Shown here: positions 35,476-43,399 of the stretch, one piece after another | How the letters are laid out: each line of letters starts with the position of its first letter | Position numbering within the stretch: position 1 is the first letter of the stretch | Origin: Trichocoleus sp. FACHB-46 | GTDB lineage: Bacteria; Cyanobacteriota; Cyanobacteriia; FACHB-46 | Assembly: GCF_014695385.1 (NCBI RefSeq) | Contig: NZ_JACJOD010000028.1 | Coordinates: 62,001 to 126,000 of the forward strand | Direction: 5' to 3' | DNA: 64,000 bases | Notes under the pieces: generated by a model | What the model saw: only the letters and a program-made list of their open reading frames with translations | Databases searched by the model: none | Told to the model about the DNA's origin: nothing | Position numbers and translations under genes: made by a program

Positions 35476-36501
35476 TTATTGAACTCTACTTGCTGTTAGG
35501 TAAAGCACATGAGGTTTGCGCGCATCCATAGGTTGAGGATCACCTAAAACTAGCTTTTTCTGTTGTAAGTCAATAACAATCTGCGTTTTGCTAGGATAGT
35601 ATTGCTGCACAAAGTCAATAAAGTTGTCTATTGTGCAGGTTTTATTGGTTCCGCCCATAAAATCTTGATGAAACTGATCATGGACTTCGCAAGCTAAAGT
35701 AATCAAGTTACTTTCAATATCTGCCAAATGCGGATAATCGCGTTGTGAGTACAGATGGTGAGCTGCTAACTTTAAGCCCTTTTCCATGTAGTTCTTTTTC
35801 TTCCCAGTGACCTTGCATGTATGACCATCACGCTTTTTAACGTGATCCTTAACATTCTGGATCCGTTTTTCACGGTTTATAATCTGAGAAACAATATCAT
35901 CAATCTGTGGCTTAATTACCTCACCGACCTCCTTGCACTCTTCCTTTCGATTCTTTTTTGTTTGACATTCTTCAAAAGCCTGCGCTAGCTTGTAGATGCC
36001 TGAAAGAGAGAAGTAAAGCCCACCATCATCAACGAAATCTTCGTAATCCTCACCTTTAATCAAAGGATTTTGAGTCCGTTGAGTGTAGTCAGCCATTTTT
36101 GTTAGATAGTCAGAGCGTGTTCCAAAAATGGTTACAACATTAGCTCTTGAAATAAAGAATTGGTTATTTCTTTTAACTAAAGACGAGCAGTTGTCTAGGA
36201 TCTTTCTTCTAATAAAACTCCTGCGAATCTCTCTTTTGGTATGTAAAAACCATTCTTTTACCCACTGCCAAAAGCTCTGCTTTTGAGTTGCTTCTAAGTA
36301 GCGGGCTATTGTGTAAGCTCCTGACTGGGTATATTCTCGCAAGCCGTTAGAATTTATAACAATTTTATAGTCTTTGCCTTTAATTAATTCCCACTCATCA
36401 TCTAGAATTGAATCAAATAACTTTTCAATTCCCATCAATTCATCAGAAGTAATTTTTAATGTTTTGATCAGCTCTTGGCAAGTAATGTATGTTTCTGCCA
36501 T
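35476..36501 (-). CDS. HNH-type nuclease with duplicated N-terminal domain
   Basis: A 341-residue protein. Two copies of a 65-70-residue domain are seen at about 6-73 and 117-180. Each contains LIKGxDY (39-45; 147-153) and GL..Y..SG.Y..A....E (53-70; 161-177). The C-terminal part is an HNH-like nuclease: KKRDGHTCKVTGKKKNY (222-238), AAHHLYSQRDY (246-256), DIESNLITLACEVHDQFH (261-278), giving His249, Asn265 and His274 as likely catalytic residues. It follows the J-domain gene by two bases, so the two are co-transcribed. The 1.56-kb pair has no HIP1 octamer and is AT-rich, suggesting recent transfer. A defence or mobile-element role is inference. Confidence 0.72.
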   Translation of the reverse strand: MAETYITCQELIKTLKITSDELMGIEKLFDSILDDEWELIKGKDYKIVINSNGLREYTQSGAYTIARYLEATQKQSFWQWVKEWFLHTKREIRRSFIRRKILDNCSSLVKRNNQFFISRANVVTIFGTRSDYLTKMADYTQRTQNPLIKGEDYEDFVDDGGLYFSLSGIYKLAQAFEECQTKKNRKEECKEVGEVIKPQIDDIVSQIINREKRIQNVKDHVKKRDGHTCKVTGKKKNYMEKGLKLAAHHLYSQRDYPHLADIESNLITLACEVHDQFHQDFMGGTNKTCTIDNFIDFVQQYYPSKTQIVIDLQQKKLVLGDPQPMDARKPHVLYLTASRVQ

Positions 36502-36503
36502 CG

Positions 36504-37037
36504 TTAGAATCTCTCAGTAAGGCTTTTATAGAACACAGTCAAGCGATTAAAGATTAGAGCATCCCCAGTTTTGGTGTTATCTGGGTGATAAATCTTGCTT
36601 AGGTCTCGATAAGAAGCCTTAATATCTTCAGTCTTGGCTGTTTTAGGATCTAAACCAAAAGCTTTCCATGGCAAATCATACTTGAGGATATTAACCCCAT
36701 TAATACACCCGTATCCCTGCTCGTTTTCTTCACCTGGTAGAACCCCAACCAGCTTTCGGTAAAGTTCCTCCCAAGCTGCTTTCTTGCTCAGATCAAGCTT
36801 ACCCATGCCACTGGTCGCCATTTGGAAATTCCCAGACTTCTTCAGAGTGGTTGTATCCTTGACGCTGAAGTGCTGATAGATTGCCTGTTTGAGTTTGGGT
36901 AGAGAAAGACTTTTAGCTATCTCCTTTTCAAGCGCAAATAGAACGAGGTTCTTTAAGACCGACTCACTATATCCATTCTCTTCAACCAATCGTTGAATTT
37001 CGGATTCTACTCTTTTGGTGAGTTGTTTTTTAGCCAT
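36504..37037 (-). CDS. J-domain (DnaJ-like) protein
   Basis: A 177-residue protein with a C-terminal J-domain (about 124-177): WKAFGLDPKTAKTEDIKASY, then RDLSKIYHPDNTKTGDALIF. The HPD tripeptide is at residues 151-153, the part that stimulates Hsp70 ATPase. The N-terminal 100 residues (LTKRVESEIQRLVEENGYSE...) are helical and not recognised. There is no zinc-finger or substrate-binding domain as in DnaJ. The HNH nuclease gene starts two bases after its stop, so the pair is a transcription unit. It may bring a client nuclease to DnaK. Confidence 0.75.
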   Translation of the reverse strand: MAKKQLTKRVESEIQRLVEENGYSESVLKNLVLFALEKEIAKSLSLPKLKQAIYQHFSVKDTTTLKKSGNFQMATSGMGKLDLSKKAAWEELYRKLVGVLPGEENEQGYGCINGVNILKYDLPWKAFGLDPKTAKTEDIKASYRDLSKIYHPDNTKTGDALIFNRLTVFYKSLTERF

Positions 37038-37292
37038 TTTGAGTTATTCCGACAAGGAATCAAAACAGTGTCACACAATAACACTGTTAATTGGTATAAG
37101 GGGACTTTGCTTGCACTTCTTTCAAGATGGAAATACACGCCTTACTAAGTGTTCCCCACATCAGGTCAAAAAACTGGTAGTTCTGGATAAAGTTCTTAAG
37201 AAGAGAATGGCTAAATTTATGAAGAAGCGATCGCCCTTCCTTCAATTAAGCGAATATAGAAAATAAGTGCCGATCGCGAGACGTAGGGAAAA

Positions 37293-37961
37293 TTGATGAG
37301 TTACCTACAGACCAAATTGCCGACAGATACCTGGGTTGCTGCCTCTTGGGAGGATTATTTGCAGGCGATCGCAAATCCTGCTTACGAAACAGCCAGAGGT
37401 TACTACTACAACGGCCACATGAGGATAGAAATGCTGCCAGTCGGTCACGATCACGCTGCTGCTGATTCCGCGATCGCCCTAGCAGTCAATCTCTTTGGGA
37501 TTGCCAAAAACATTGCCCTCAAGAGCCTCAACAACTGCACCTATCGCAAAGCCAACCACCAAGAATGCCAGCCTGATATTTCTTACTACATTGGGCCACA
37601 AGCTCAAGCAATTCCTTGGGGCACCAACATCATTGATCTAGACCGCTATCCCGCCCCCGATTTAGTCATCGAAATCTCCAGCACCACCTTACTCGCCGAT
37701 CAAGGAGCCAAGCGCTTACTCTACGAAGACTTAGCCGTAAAAGAATACTGGATTGTAGATGTCCAGCAGGGGCAGATTCTCGCCTTTGCCATGCTGCCCG
37801 CCAATCCGCAAGATGGCATGGCTGAGCAAGGAAGTCGGCGGATTCGCGAATCACAAGTTTTACCAAGTTTAGCCATATCCGTTTTAGAAGAGGCATTGCA
37901 ACGCAGTCGGCAAATGGACCAGTCTCAAGTAGGGGCTTGGTTACTGGCTCAGTTTCAGTAA
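37293..37961 (+). CDS. Uma2-family (DUF820) putative endonuclease
   Basis: A 222-residue protein of the PD-(D/E)xK-like Uma2 family, highly multiplied in cyanobacteria. Visible are the N-terminal WEDYLQAIANPAYETARGYY, PDISYYIG, the catalytic-region Asp and Glu in APDLVIEISS and EDLAVKEYWIVD. Substrate and role are unknown. The frame opens with a TTG at 37293 directly before ATG 37296. Its stop codon lies in the first unit of a 28-bp tandem duplication. Confidence 0.85.
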   Translation: MMSYLQTKLPTDTWVAASWEDYLQAIANPAYETARGYYYNGHMRIEMLPVGHDHAAADSAIALAVNLFGIAKNIALKSLNNCTYRKANHQECQPDISYYIGPQAQAIPWGTNIIDLDRYPAPDLVIEISSTTLLADQGAKRLLYEDLAVKEYWIVDVQQGQILAFAMLPANPQDGMAEQGSRRIRESQVLPSLAISVLEEALQRSRQMDQSQVGAWLLAQFQ

Positions 37962-38014
37962 TGGGGGCGATCGCACGTACAATCAATAATGGGGGCGATC
38001 GCACGTACAATCAA
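37959..38014. repeat. Perfect 28-bp tandem duplication
   Basis: Two identical 28-bp units at 37959-37986 and 37987-38014, each containing a HIP1 octamer and starting with TAA. The first TAA is the stop codon of the Uma2 gene. A recent slippage or duplication event is likely. Confidence 0.9.
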
Positions 38015-38053
38015 TGGGCATAGGGTTTGAAGGACTATCGAGACATTGCCTCC

Positions 38054-38860
38054 ATGTGCCAACTGTTGGGAATGAACTGCAACGTACCCACCGACATCTG
38101 CTTTTCATTTGAAGGCTTCTCGGCACGGGGTGGCAAAACAGATGAACACCAAGATGGCTGGGGAATCGCCTTCTTTGAGGGGTTAGGATGCCGTTTATTT
38201 CTAGATGAAAAACCCTCCTCCACCTCCCCCATAGCTGAGCTAGTGCGGCAATATCCGATCAAATCTACCCATGTGATTGCCCATATCCGTAAAGCAACGT
38301 TTGGCGGAGTGGCACTAGAAAACTGTCATCCTTTCCGGCGGGAACTGTGGGGGCGCTATTGGATCTTTGCTCACAATGGCGACTTGCCCGACTTTTACCC
38401 AGAAAGCAATGGCTTTTACCGTCCGGTAGGACAGACCGACAGCGAACGAGCTTTTTGCCTGATTATGAATACTTTGCGGCAAGCCTTCCCAGAAGACAAA
38501 CCGCCCCTAGAGCAACTTTATCCAGTCTTGGACGAAGTCACTCGCACGATCGCCCAGCAAGGCAGCTTCAACTACTTGCTCTCCGACGGTGAACACTTCT
38601 TTGCTCACTGTTCTACCAAGCTTTGCTACATTGTGCGTCAGGCTCCTTTTGCGGCAGCCCATCTAATTGATGCTGACCTCACCGTGGATTTTCAGGAGTT
38701 GACTACCCCCCGCGATCGCGTTGCCATTATTGCCACTGTGCCGCTCACCGATAACGAAGTTTGGACATCTTTTCAACCCGGAGAGCTACTTGTCTTTCGG
38801 GATGGCTTACCGCTGAAACCAGAGACAGCTATAAACTCAACTGGCGATCGTCCAACTTGA
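38054..38860 (+). CDS. Class II glutamine amidotransferase
   Basis: A 268-residue protein beginning MCQLLGMNCNVPTDICFSFE. After Met removal Cys2 would be the N-terminal nucleophile. Other family parts are HQDGWGIAFFEG, HIRKATFGGVALENCHPF and WIFAHNGDLPDF. Proteins like YafJ release ammonia from glutamine, but no partner synthase domain is present; the acceptor is unknown. The frame extends to a TTG at 38027, but starting there would bury the catalytic Cys. Closely behind the tandem repeat. Confidence 0.9.
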   Translation: MCQLLGMNCNVPTDICFSFEGFSARGGKTDEHQDGWGIAFFEGLGCRLFLDEKPSSTSPIAELVRQYPIKSTHVIAHIRKATFGGVALENCHPFRRELWGRYWIFAHNGDLPDFYPESNGFYRPVGQTDSERAFCLIMNTLRQAFPEDKPPLEQLYPVLDEVTRTIAQQGSFNYLLSDGEHFFAHCSTKLCYIVRQAPFAAAHLIDADLTVDFQELTTPRDRVAIIATVPLTDNEVWTSFQPGELLVFRDGLPLKPETAINSTGDRPT

Positions 38861-38960
38861 CCCAGCCCAGGTTAGTCCAGTTTTAAGAGTGTGTAATTGC
38901 GCGATCGTAAACTTTGGTTTCAATGTCATGAAACCGATAAAATCCGAGTATTCTGTTAAT

Positions 38961-38978
38961 AGAAGCTAATTAGCTTCT
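38961..38978. repeat. Perfect 18-bp palindrome
   Basis: AGAAGCTAATTAGCTTCT is its own reverse complement. It lies about 100 bp behind the amidotransferase stop and ahead of the duplicated structured element. It could be an operator or a terminator stem, although no T-run follows. Confidence 0.55.
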
Positions 38979-39016
38979 GAGACGAGTAAATCGTTACGTT
39001 GCACGTCAAGAGGAGG

Positions 39017-39232
39017 TTAAAAATTAATTCCTCATCCTGTTTACTGGACCAAATTACCGCTGCATTTAAACTGGTTCTTGGTATTTCCTCTCCACTTTAA
39101 TCGGGAGCTCTGTTGCTGATAGCTTCACTGAAATTTACGCTTCAATGAAGTCTTACATCAGCCCAACTCCAAGTAACCTCAACCTATTTGGGGAAGTCAA
39201 TCACAAGAATCGTTCTGGGTCGTAAGTAGTCC
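39017..39232 (+). ncRNA. Candidate structured RNA element, copy 1
   Basis: First of two diverged tandem copies. A stem is formed by GTTGCTGAT (39112-39120) with ATCAGC (39157-39162) and CAAC (39164-39167). Inside it CTTCACTGAA (39123-39132) pairs with TTCAATGAAG (39141-39150) with one mismatch. The 3' part ends in TTCTGGGT (39213-39220). Copy 2 keeps the outer stem but has a different, still complementary, inner stem. The strand is assumed from the downstream gene. No known family was recognised. Confidence 0.5.
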
Positions 39233-39249
39233 AGTTTCCGATCGATGCA

Positions 39250-39460
39250 GATTACAAGTAAGTTCCTTTGTGAATTTATCGACCGAAATTACAACAGCAT
39301 CCAATTCTGTTTCTCATATCTCCCTTCTGGATTAAAAGAGAGCCTTGTTGCTGATACCTTTGTCAGAAAGATTTAGTTTAAATCTTTTTCAGCACAACTC
39401 TAGGCAAGCTCATCGTATTGGAGGAGATTATTGTAAGGAACGATTCTGGGTGCTGTTGTT
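39250..39460 (+). ncRNA. Candidate structured RNA element, copy 2
   Basis: Second copy, about 235 bp downstream of copy 1. The outer stem GTTGCTGA (39347-39354) pairs with TCAGC (39389-39393) and CAAC (39395-39398). The inner stem AAAGATTTA (39367-39375) pairs perfectly with TAAATCTTT (39379-39387) around a three-base loop. TTCTGGGT recurs at 39444-39451. It ends 17 bases before the phytol kinase start, so it could be a leader of that gene or a free small RNA. Confidence 0.5.
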
Positions 39461-39477
39461 GTTTGTTGATTTAAAGA

Positions 39478-40218
39478 ATGGAATTAAGTGCTTTATTAGC
39501 TAATTTCCTAGTTCGAGATATTGCAGCTACGGCAATCACCTTTGCGATCGCCCTCAGTTGGCTCAAGCTAGTAAATACGCTGGCGCAACGAGGCTGGCTA
39601 GAACAAAAACTCAGCCGCAAAATTATTCATATTGGGACAGGGCCGTTGTTTGTCCTCTGCTGGCATCTCTACAGCGAGCAGGCGATCGCGCGGTATTTTG
39701 CAGCCCTGGTACCTCTCGCAATCACCCTTCAGTTTTTAGCGATCGGCACCCAGCTCATTGCCGATCCAGCGACTGTTCAAGCCATGACCCGTGAGGGCAA
39801 GCCCGCCGAAATTTTGCGGGGACCACTGTATTACGGCATTGCCTTTATTTTCTGCACAGTGTTGTTCTGGCGCAATTCCCCTGTCGGCATTTTGGCTTTA
39901 ATGCTGATGTGTGGCGGTGATGGCTTAGCAGATATTGTGGGGCGACGACTAGGCAAACACAAGTTACCCTTTAGCTCTCATAAAAGCTGGGCAGGCTCAA
40001 CAGCCATGTTTTTGGGCAGTTTCGGATTTGGCTTAGGATTTCTAATGCTCTTCAATCACTTGGGCCACTTTCAACTACCTCTCAATTTTGCGAATACCGC
40101 AGGTGCAGTAGCAGCGATCGCGTTTGTGGCAACTCTCGTAGAAGCTCTACCATTCCCAGATATCGACAACATCACGCTGGTGGGAGTGGCGATCGCAATG
40201 GGGTTGTGGCTGTTGTAG
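39478..40218 (+). CDS. Phytol kinase-like (VTE5/dolichol kinase family)
   Basis: A 246-residue membrane protein with about seven hydrophobic helices. Family signatures are LSRKIIHIGTGPLFVLCWH, then MLMCGGDGLADIVGRRLGKH and LPFSSHKSWAGSTAMFLGSF. Phytol kinases re-phosphorylate phytol freed from chlorophyll for tocopherol synthesis. The Synechocystis relative is slr1652 as I recall. The start is ATG 39478, immediately behind the duplicated structured element. Confidence 0.85.
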   Translation: MELSALLANFLVRDIAATAITFAIALSWLKLVNTLAQRGWLEQKLSRKIIHIGTGPLFVLCWHLYSEQAIARYFAALVPLAITLQFLAIGTQLIADPATVQAMTREGKPAEILRGPLYYGIAFIFCTVLFWRNSPVGILALMLMCGGDGLADIVGRRLGKHKLPFSSHKSWAGSTAMFLGSFGFGLGFLMLFNHLGHFQLPLNFANTAGAVAAIAFVATLVEALPFPDIDNITLVGVAIAMGLWLL

Positions 40219-40225
40219 CATTCTG

Positions 40226-40828
40226 CTACTTGCGTTTTGGCTTCATGGCCCTCGATTCTATGGTCAAGGTCGGGATGTCGTGCAGCTCTGCATCACTGAG
40301 GCTGTATTGTTCGCAGACTAAGCTCAGCCGCGTTCCAGTTGTTTTCACCGCATTGACAGAATGGGTCAAATCCCCTTGAAAATACACCAACGTATTGGCT
40401 TGAGGTTTCACTTGCCCCACCTGCTGCTTTTGGCGACGTAGCACTAATTCTCCGCCCTCCAAATTGGCTGGTACCTGCACATAAAGCACGCTCACTGCCA
40501 TTGGTGGCTCAACGGTTTTGCAGTAGGACCGCAACGAGCGATCGATATGGGGGTCAACGCGGGAGCCTTCCCCCAATAACAAGGGGTTGAGGTAAAAAGC
40601 GTTGCAGTTGGGCAGTAAGGCTCGATCGAGATAAGGCTTAAAGAACGGGAATTGCTGCTCTACCTTCCCTAGTTCTGAGCGTTGAAACACGATTGAGAAT
40701 CCTTTGGTTCCTACAAAGTCACGATTGAGATTATTCACCGCTAAATAAGAGCAAGCGAGAATCTGACCTCGGAGGTCGCTAAGGTACTGAGTAGGGAAAA
40801 CATCCCGTTCTTGAGAATAGTATTTCAA
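40226..40828 (-). CDS. 2-oxoglutarate/Fe(II)-dependent oxygenase-like protein
   Basis: A 200-residue protein. The iron-binding HxD is in RVDPHIDRSLRSYC, the distal His in YFQGDLTHSVNAVKTTGTRL, and the 2-oxoglutarate Arg probably in GTRLSLVCEQY. The layout matches prolyl-4-hydroxylase-like dioxygenases. Substrate unknown. The start is TTG at 40828; there is no obvious better ATG. It faces the phytol kinase gene with only seven bases between stops. Confidence 0.75.
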   Translation of the reverse strand: MKYYSQERDVFPTQYLSDLRGQILACSYLAVNNLNRDFVGTKGFSIVFQRSELGKVEQQFPFFKPYLDRALLPNCNAFYLNPLLLGEGSRVDPHIDRSLRSYCKTVEPPMAVSVLYVQVPANLEGGELVLRRQKQQVGQVKPQANTLVYFQGDLTHSVNAVKTTGTRLSLVCEQYSLSDAELHDIPTLTIESRAMKPKRK

Positions 40829-40914
40829 GCGCCTGAACTAATTTAGGTTGAAAGGTTGAGCGTTTACTATGTTACCCCTCCCTCTTGGCGCTCAACCACT
40901 TAGGGCTGCAATTC

Positions 40915-42183
40915 CTACTCTGTTACTGCCCGCGCCACTGGCGATTGGAAAAGCGCCTGAAAATTCGCTTGCCGTTCTGCTGCGGGTTCGGGGGTATGCT
41001 CCCAGAGGCTTTCGTAGTAGAAGAAAGATACACCCAAACCGCGATCGCGAGCGGCTCTGACTTTTGACTGAATCAGCGACATCGGCATGGGTTTGTTTCT
41101 CAAGCCTGTCAGCACCCCAACTCCTGTGGGAATTTTTTGGCTAGCTTCTTGAAGTTCCGAGCGGGCGATTTGTCCTAGGAAACTCTGCATGTCAGGACGA
41201 TACACCTGTACGATCAGCTCATCTACAATATCCTTCCGTACCCAACTCAACCAGTCTTGCAGATAGCCACTATAGGCCGAATCATAGGGGTTAGGAGACA
41301 CAGAGAAGATCGCATTTGGCTTTCTCTCCTTGACTGCTTTATTTAACTGAGCCATGAAGGCCGTAATTTTATCAGCCCGCCAGCGCACCCACTCTGGATC
41401 ACGAGCATTGGCTGGAGCGTCTTTCTTGGTTTCCTTTTTGTATAAAGCTAAGGTATGGCGGTCGTAACCGAACTCAACAGGCAAGCTCATGTGGTCATCA
41501 AACTGGATGCCATCGACATCGTATTGAGTTACCGCTTCTAGCACCAGATCGCTAATGAACTGCTGCACCTCTGGCAAGAACGGATTCAACCACATCACCT
41601 CACCAGCATCAATCTCTGTGGTTAGGCTGCCGTCGCGGCGGTGGGTGAACCACTCAGGACGATTGGCGGCTAACTCCGAAACCACAGGTGCCATGAAGCC
41701 GAACTCAAACCAAGGGATCACGAGCAATCCTTTTTGATGAGCCTGAGCTGCTAGATCAGCAAGGATATCCTGTCCCTGCAAGCCTTTGCGTACAAAAGGT
41801 TGAATTTCATGGCGTTGAGCCACAGCGCTGGGATACAGGACATACCCTGAATTCCAAATCACCGGGTAAAGCGTGTTGAAGTTCAATCGAGCCAGCTGAC
41901 CGACAGCATCTTGAAGCTTAGCCTGATCTCTTAGGATGTCATTATCATTCTCGGTTAGCCAAACTCCACGAATTTCCTGGTGGGGCTTCGGCGTAGGTTG
42001 TGGAACGCTGACCTCTGGCAGCGGCACCTCTGGAAAAGGCATTTCTGGAATTGGACTTTGCGCGATCGCTTTGGTGGGCTGACCCGCTAATAAGATAGTC
42101 AGGGACGCTGCTAAGCAAAATAGGAAGCAGGACTGGAGCGACTGCCGCCAGCTTTTAGACAGAAAGCGTAGTGGTCGTTTCAT
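40915..42183 (-). CDS. Secreted glycosidase-like (GHL10/DUF187) protein
   Basis: A 422-residue protein with a signal peptide (SCFLFCLAASLTILLAGQPT, cleavage after AIAQ). A Pro-rich stretch (PEMPFPEVPLPEVSVPQPTP) leads to a TIM barrel: EIRGVWLTENDNDIL, NFNTLYPVIWNSGYVLY, LLVIPWFEFGFM, DVDGIQFDDHMSLPVEFGYD. The Asp pair in FDD is likely catalytic. It shares the barrel with the SLH protein at 26910-28904 but has no SLH domains. The ORF opens at 42222; ATG 42183 (MKRPLRFL) gives a classical signal start. Envelope glycan hydrolysis is inference. Confidence 0.87.
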   Translation of the reverse strand: MKRPLRFLSKSWRQSLQSCFLFCLAASLTILLAGQPTKAIAQSPIPEMPFPEVPLPEVSVPQPTPKPHQEIRGVWLTENDNDILRDQAKLQDAVGQLARLNFNTLYPVIWNSGYVLYPSAVAQRHEIQPFVRKGLQGQDILADLAAQAHQKGLLVIPWFEFGFMAPVVSELAANRPEWFTHRRDGSLTTEIDAGEVMWLNPFLPEVQQFISDLVLEAVTQYDVDGIQFDDHMSLPVEFGYDRHTLALYKKETKKDAPANARDPEWVRWRADKITAFMAQLNKAVKERKPNAIFSVSPNPYDSAYSGYLQDWLSWVRKDIVDELIVQVYRPDMQSFLGQIARSELQEASQKIPTGVGVLTGLRNKPMPMSLIQSKVRAARDRGLGVSFFYYESLWEHTPEPAAERQANFQALFQSPVARAVTE

Positions 42184-42329
42184 TGGTTTGAATGAGTGCT
42201 CTACCCAGTTGTGCGATCGCATGCTTTCGTAGTGAAATCCAAGTCAACTATTGTATAGGTATTTGTAGTTACAGCAAAATTGCTCCGCAAACCGGACTTA
42301 CCCAATAAATAATTGTGGTTGGTTGAGCA

Positions 42330-43136
42330 CTAAAGCCATTGCGTCTCAAATTTGTCCAGGCCATTGCCATAAACGAAATCCCCATACTGTCGCCAGTGAA
42401 CTAGCTCTGGAGAAGTCAGGGATGCAGTTTGTAAGACGCTAAGATTTGCAGTCAGTTCCGTCAAGTTGGCAGGTGAAGTCAAAACAACTGAAATCGCCGA
42501 GGGATGTAGCGAGAAGCGATAGCAGTCAGTGGCACTAGAAGGATCATGAGGCCAATCGGCTGGCGATCGCAATAGAGTGCCCCAGCGGGTCGCAGTAAAT
42601 GCCACTACTGGGATACCTGTTTGAACTGCCGTCGGCAAAACATCTACTTCTGCTTTACGGTGCGCCATGTTATAGCGATGCATCAAGACATCACAGCGCT
42701 GATTTTGGATCATATCCAGAGCAATCGCTCGGTTATGGGTACTGACGCCAACATAGCGAACATATCCTTGTGCTTTCCATTCGTATACCTCCTCTAGCGC
42801 TGCTGCAACCTCGGTAGGGTTATCGCTAGGAGACACATATTGTGCAAAAAAGATATCTACTACATCAACCGCTAATGTTTTTCTTACTTGATCTAGATAC
42901 TCTCGAAGGGTAGTAGAGCTGCGTTGTTCACTGCCTGTGGCGATACATAAATTTTCTCGTTGAGCGATCGCCAGTAATTTCAATGCCTCTAAAAAACGCT
43001 CAGAACCCAAGTTGTAGAAGAAAAAGTAGTTAACCCCAGCCTCAAATGCTTGAGCTATACAAGCCGATTCTTGTACTCGTCGGCTAGCTAAACCCAAGCA
43101 ACTAATGGGATTTCCAGCGATCGTTTTTAGTTCCAT
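42330..43136 (-). CDS. Aldo/keto reductase-like protein, atypical
   Basis: A 268-residue aldo/keto reductase-type barrel: MELKTIAGNPISCLGLASRR, EYLDQVRKTLAVDVVDIFFA, YVRYVGVSTHNRAIALDMIQ. It departs from the family in the catalytic region: where one expects D...Y, the sequence is AGVNYFFFYNLGSERFLEAL, and the usual His-loop is AQYVSPSDN. It may be catalytically altered. The frame opens at 43187; ATG 43136 is chosen. It lies beside a 23-bp inverted repeat. Confidence 0.7.
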   Translation of the reverse strand: MELKTIAGNPISCLGLASRRVQESACIAQAFEAGVNYFFFYNLGSERFLEALKLLAIAQRENLCIATGSEQRSSTTLREYLDQVRKTLAVDVVDIFFAQYVSPSDNPTEVAAALEEVYEWKAQGYVRYVGVSTHNRAIALDMIQNQRCDVLMHRYNMAHRKAEVDVLPTAVQTGIPVVAFTATRWGTLLRSPADWPHDPSSATDCYRFSLHPSAISVVLTSPANLTELTANLSVLQTASLTSPELVHWRQYGDFVYGNGLDKFETQWL

Positions 43137-43219
43137 ATCTATGTCAAAAAAGTCTGCGATCGCTGCGTGAAGGGACTGATGCCTCACAATATCTTCACAA
43201 AAATCACGTATCTGTTTAC

Positions 43220-43278
43220 CTAAAGAGTTGTCGCTAGTTTTGCAATTAAGCAGCTCAAAGCTAGCGACAACTCTTTAG
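43220..43278. repeat. Large inverted repeat (23-bp arms)
   Basis: The arms 43220-43242 and 43256-43278 are complementary with one mismatch; 18 bp (CTAAAGAGTTGTCGCTAG) are perfect. The loop is 13 bases. No T-run follows, so it is unlike an ordinary terminator. It could be a small mobile hairpin of the MITE/REP kind or an RNA hairpin. Confidence 0.85.
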
Positions 43279-43399
43279 ATACTGAACCCAGCCAGTTAAA
43301 TGAGATCTCTGGCGAGGTTGACGTTCAACCCAACTAATAGATTTTCAAATTTTCGGTTGTTTTGCCCGAGCTAAATCGTACCAGATAGGACCATGAATT

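Noticed and set aside
37015-37266. Frame of 83 codons beside the J-domain gene
   Set aside because: It overlaps the J-domain start on the other strand and has no ribosome site. The basic tail recalls a toxin fragment, but no family can be supported.
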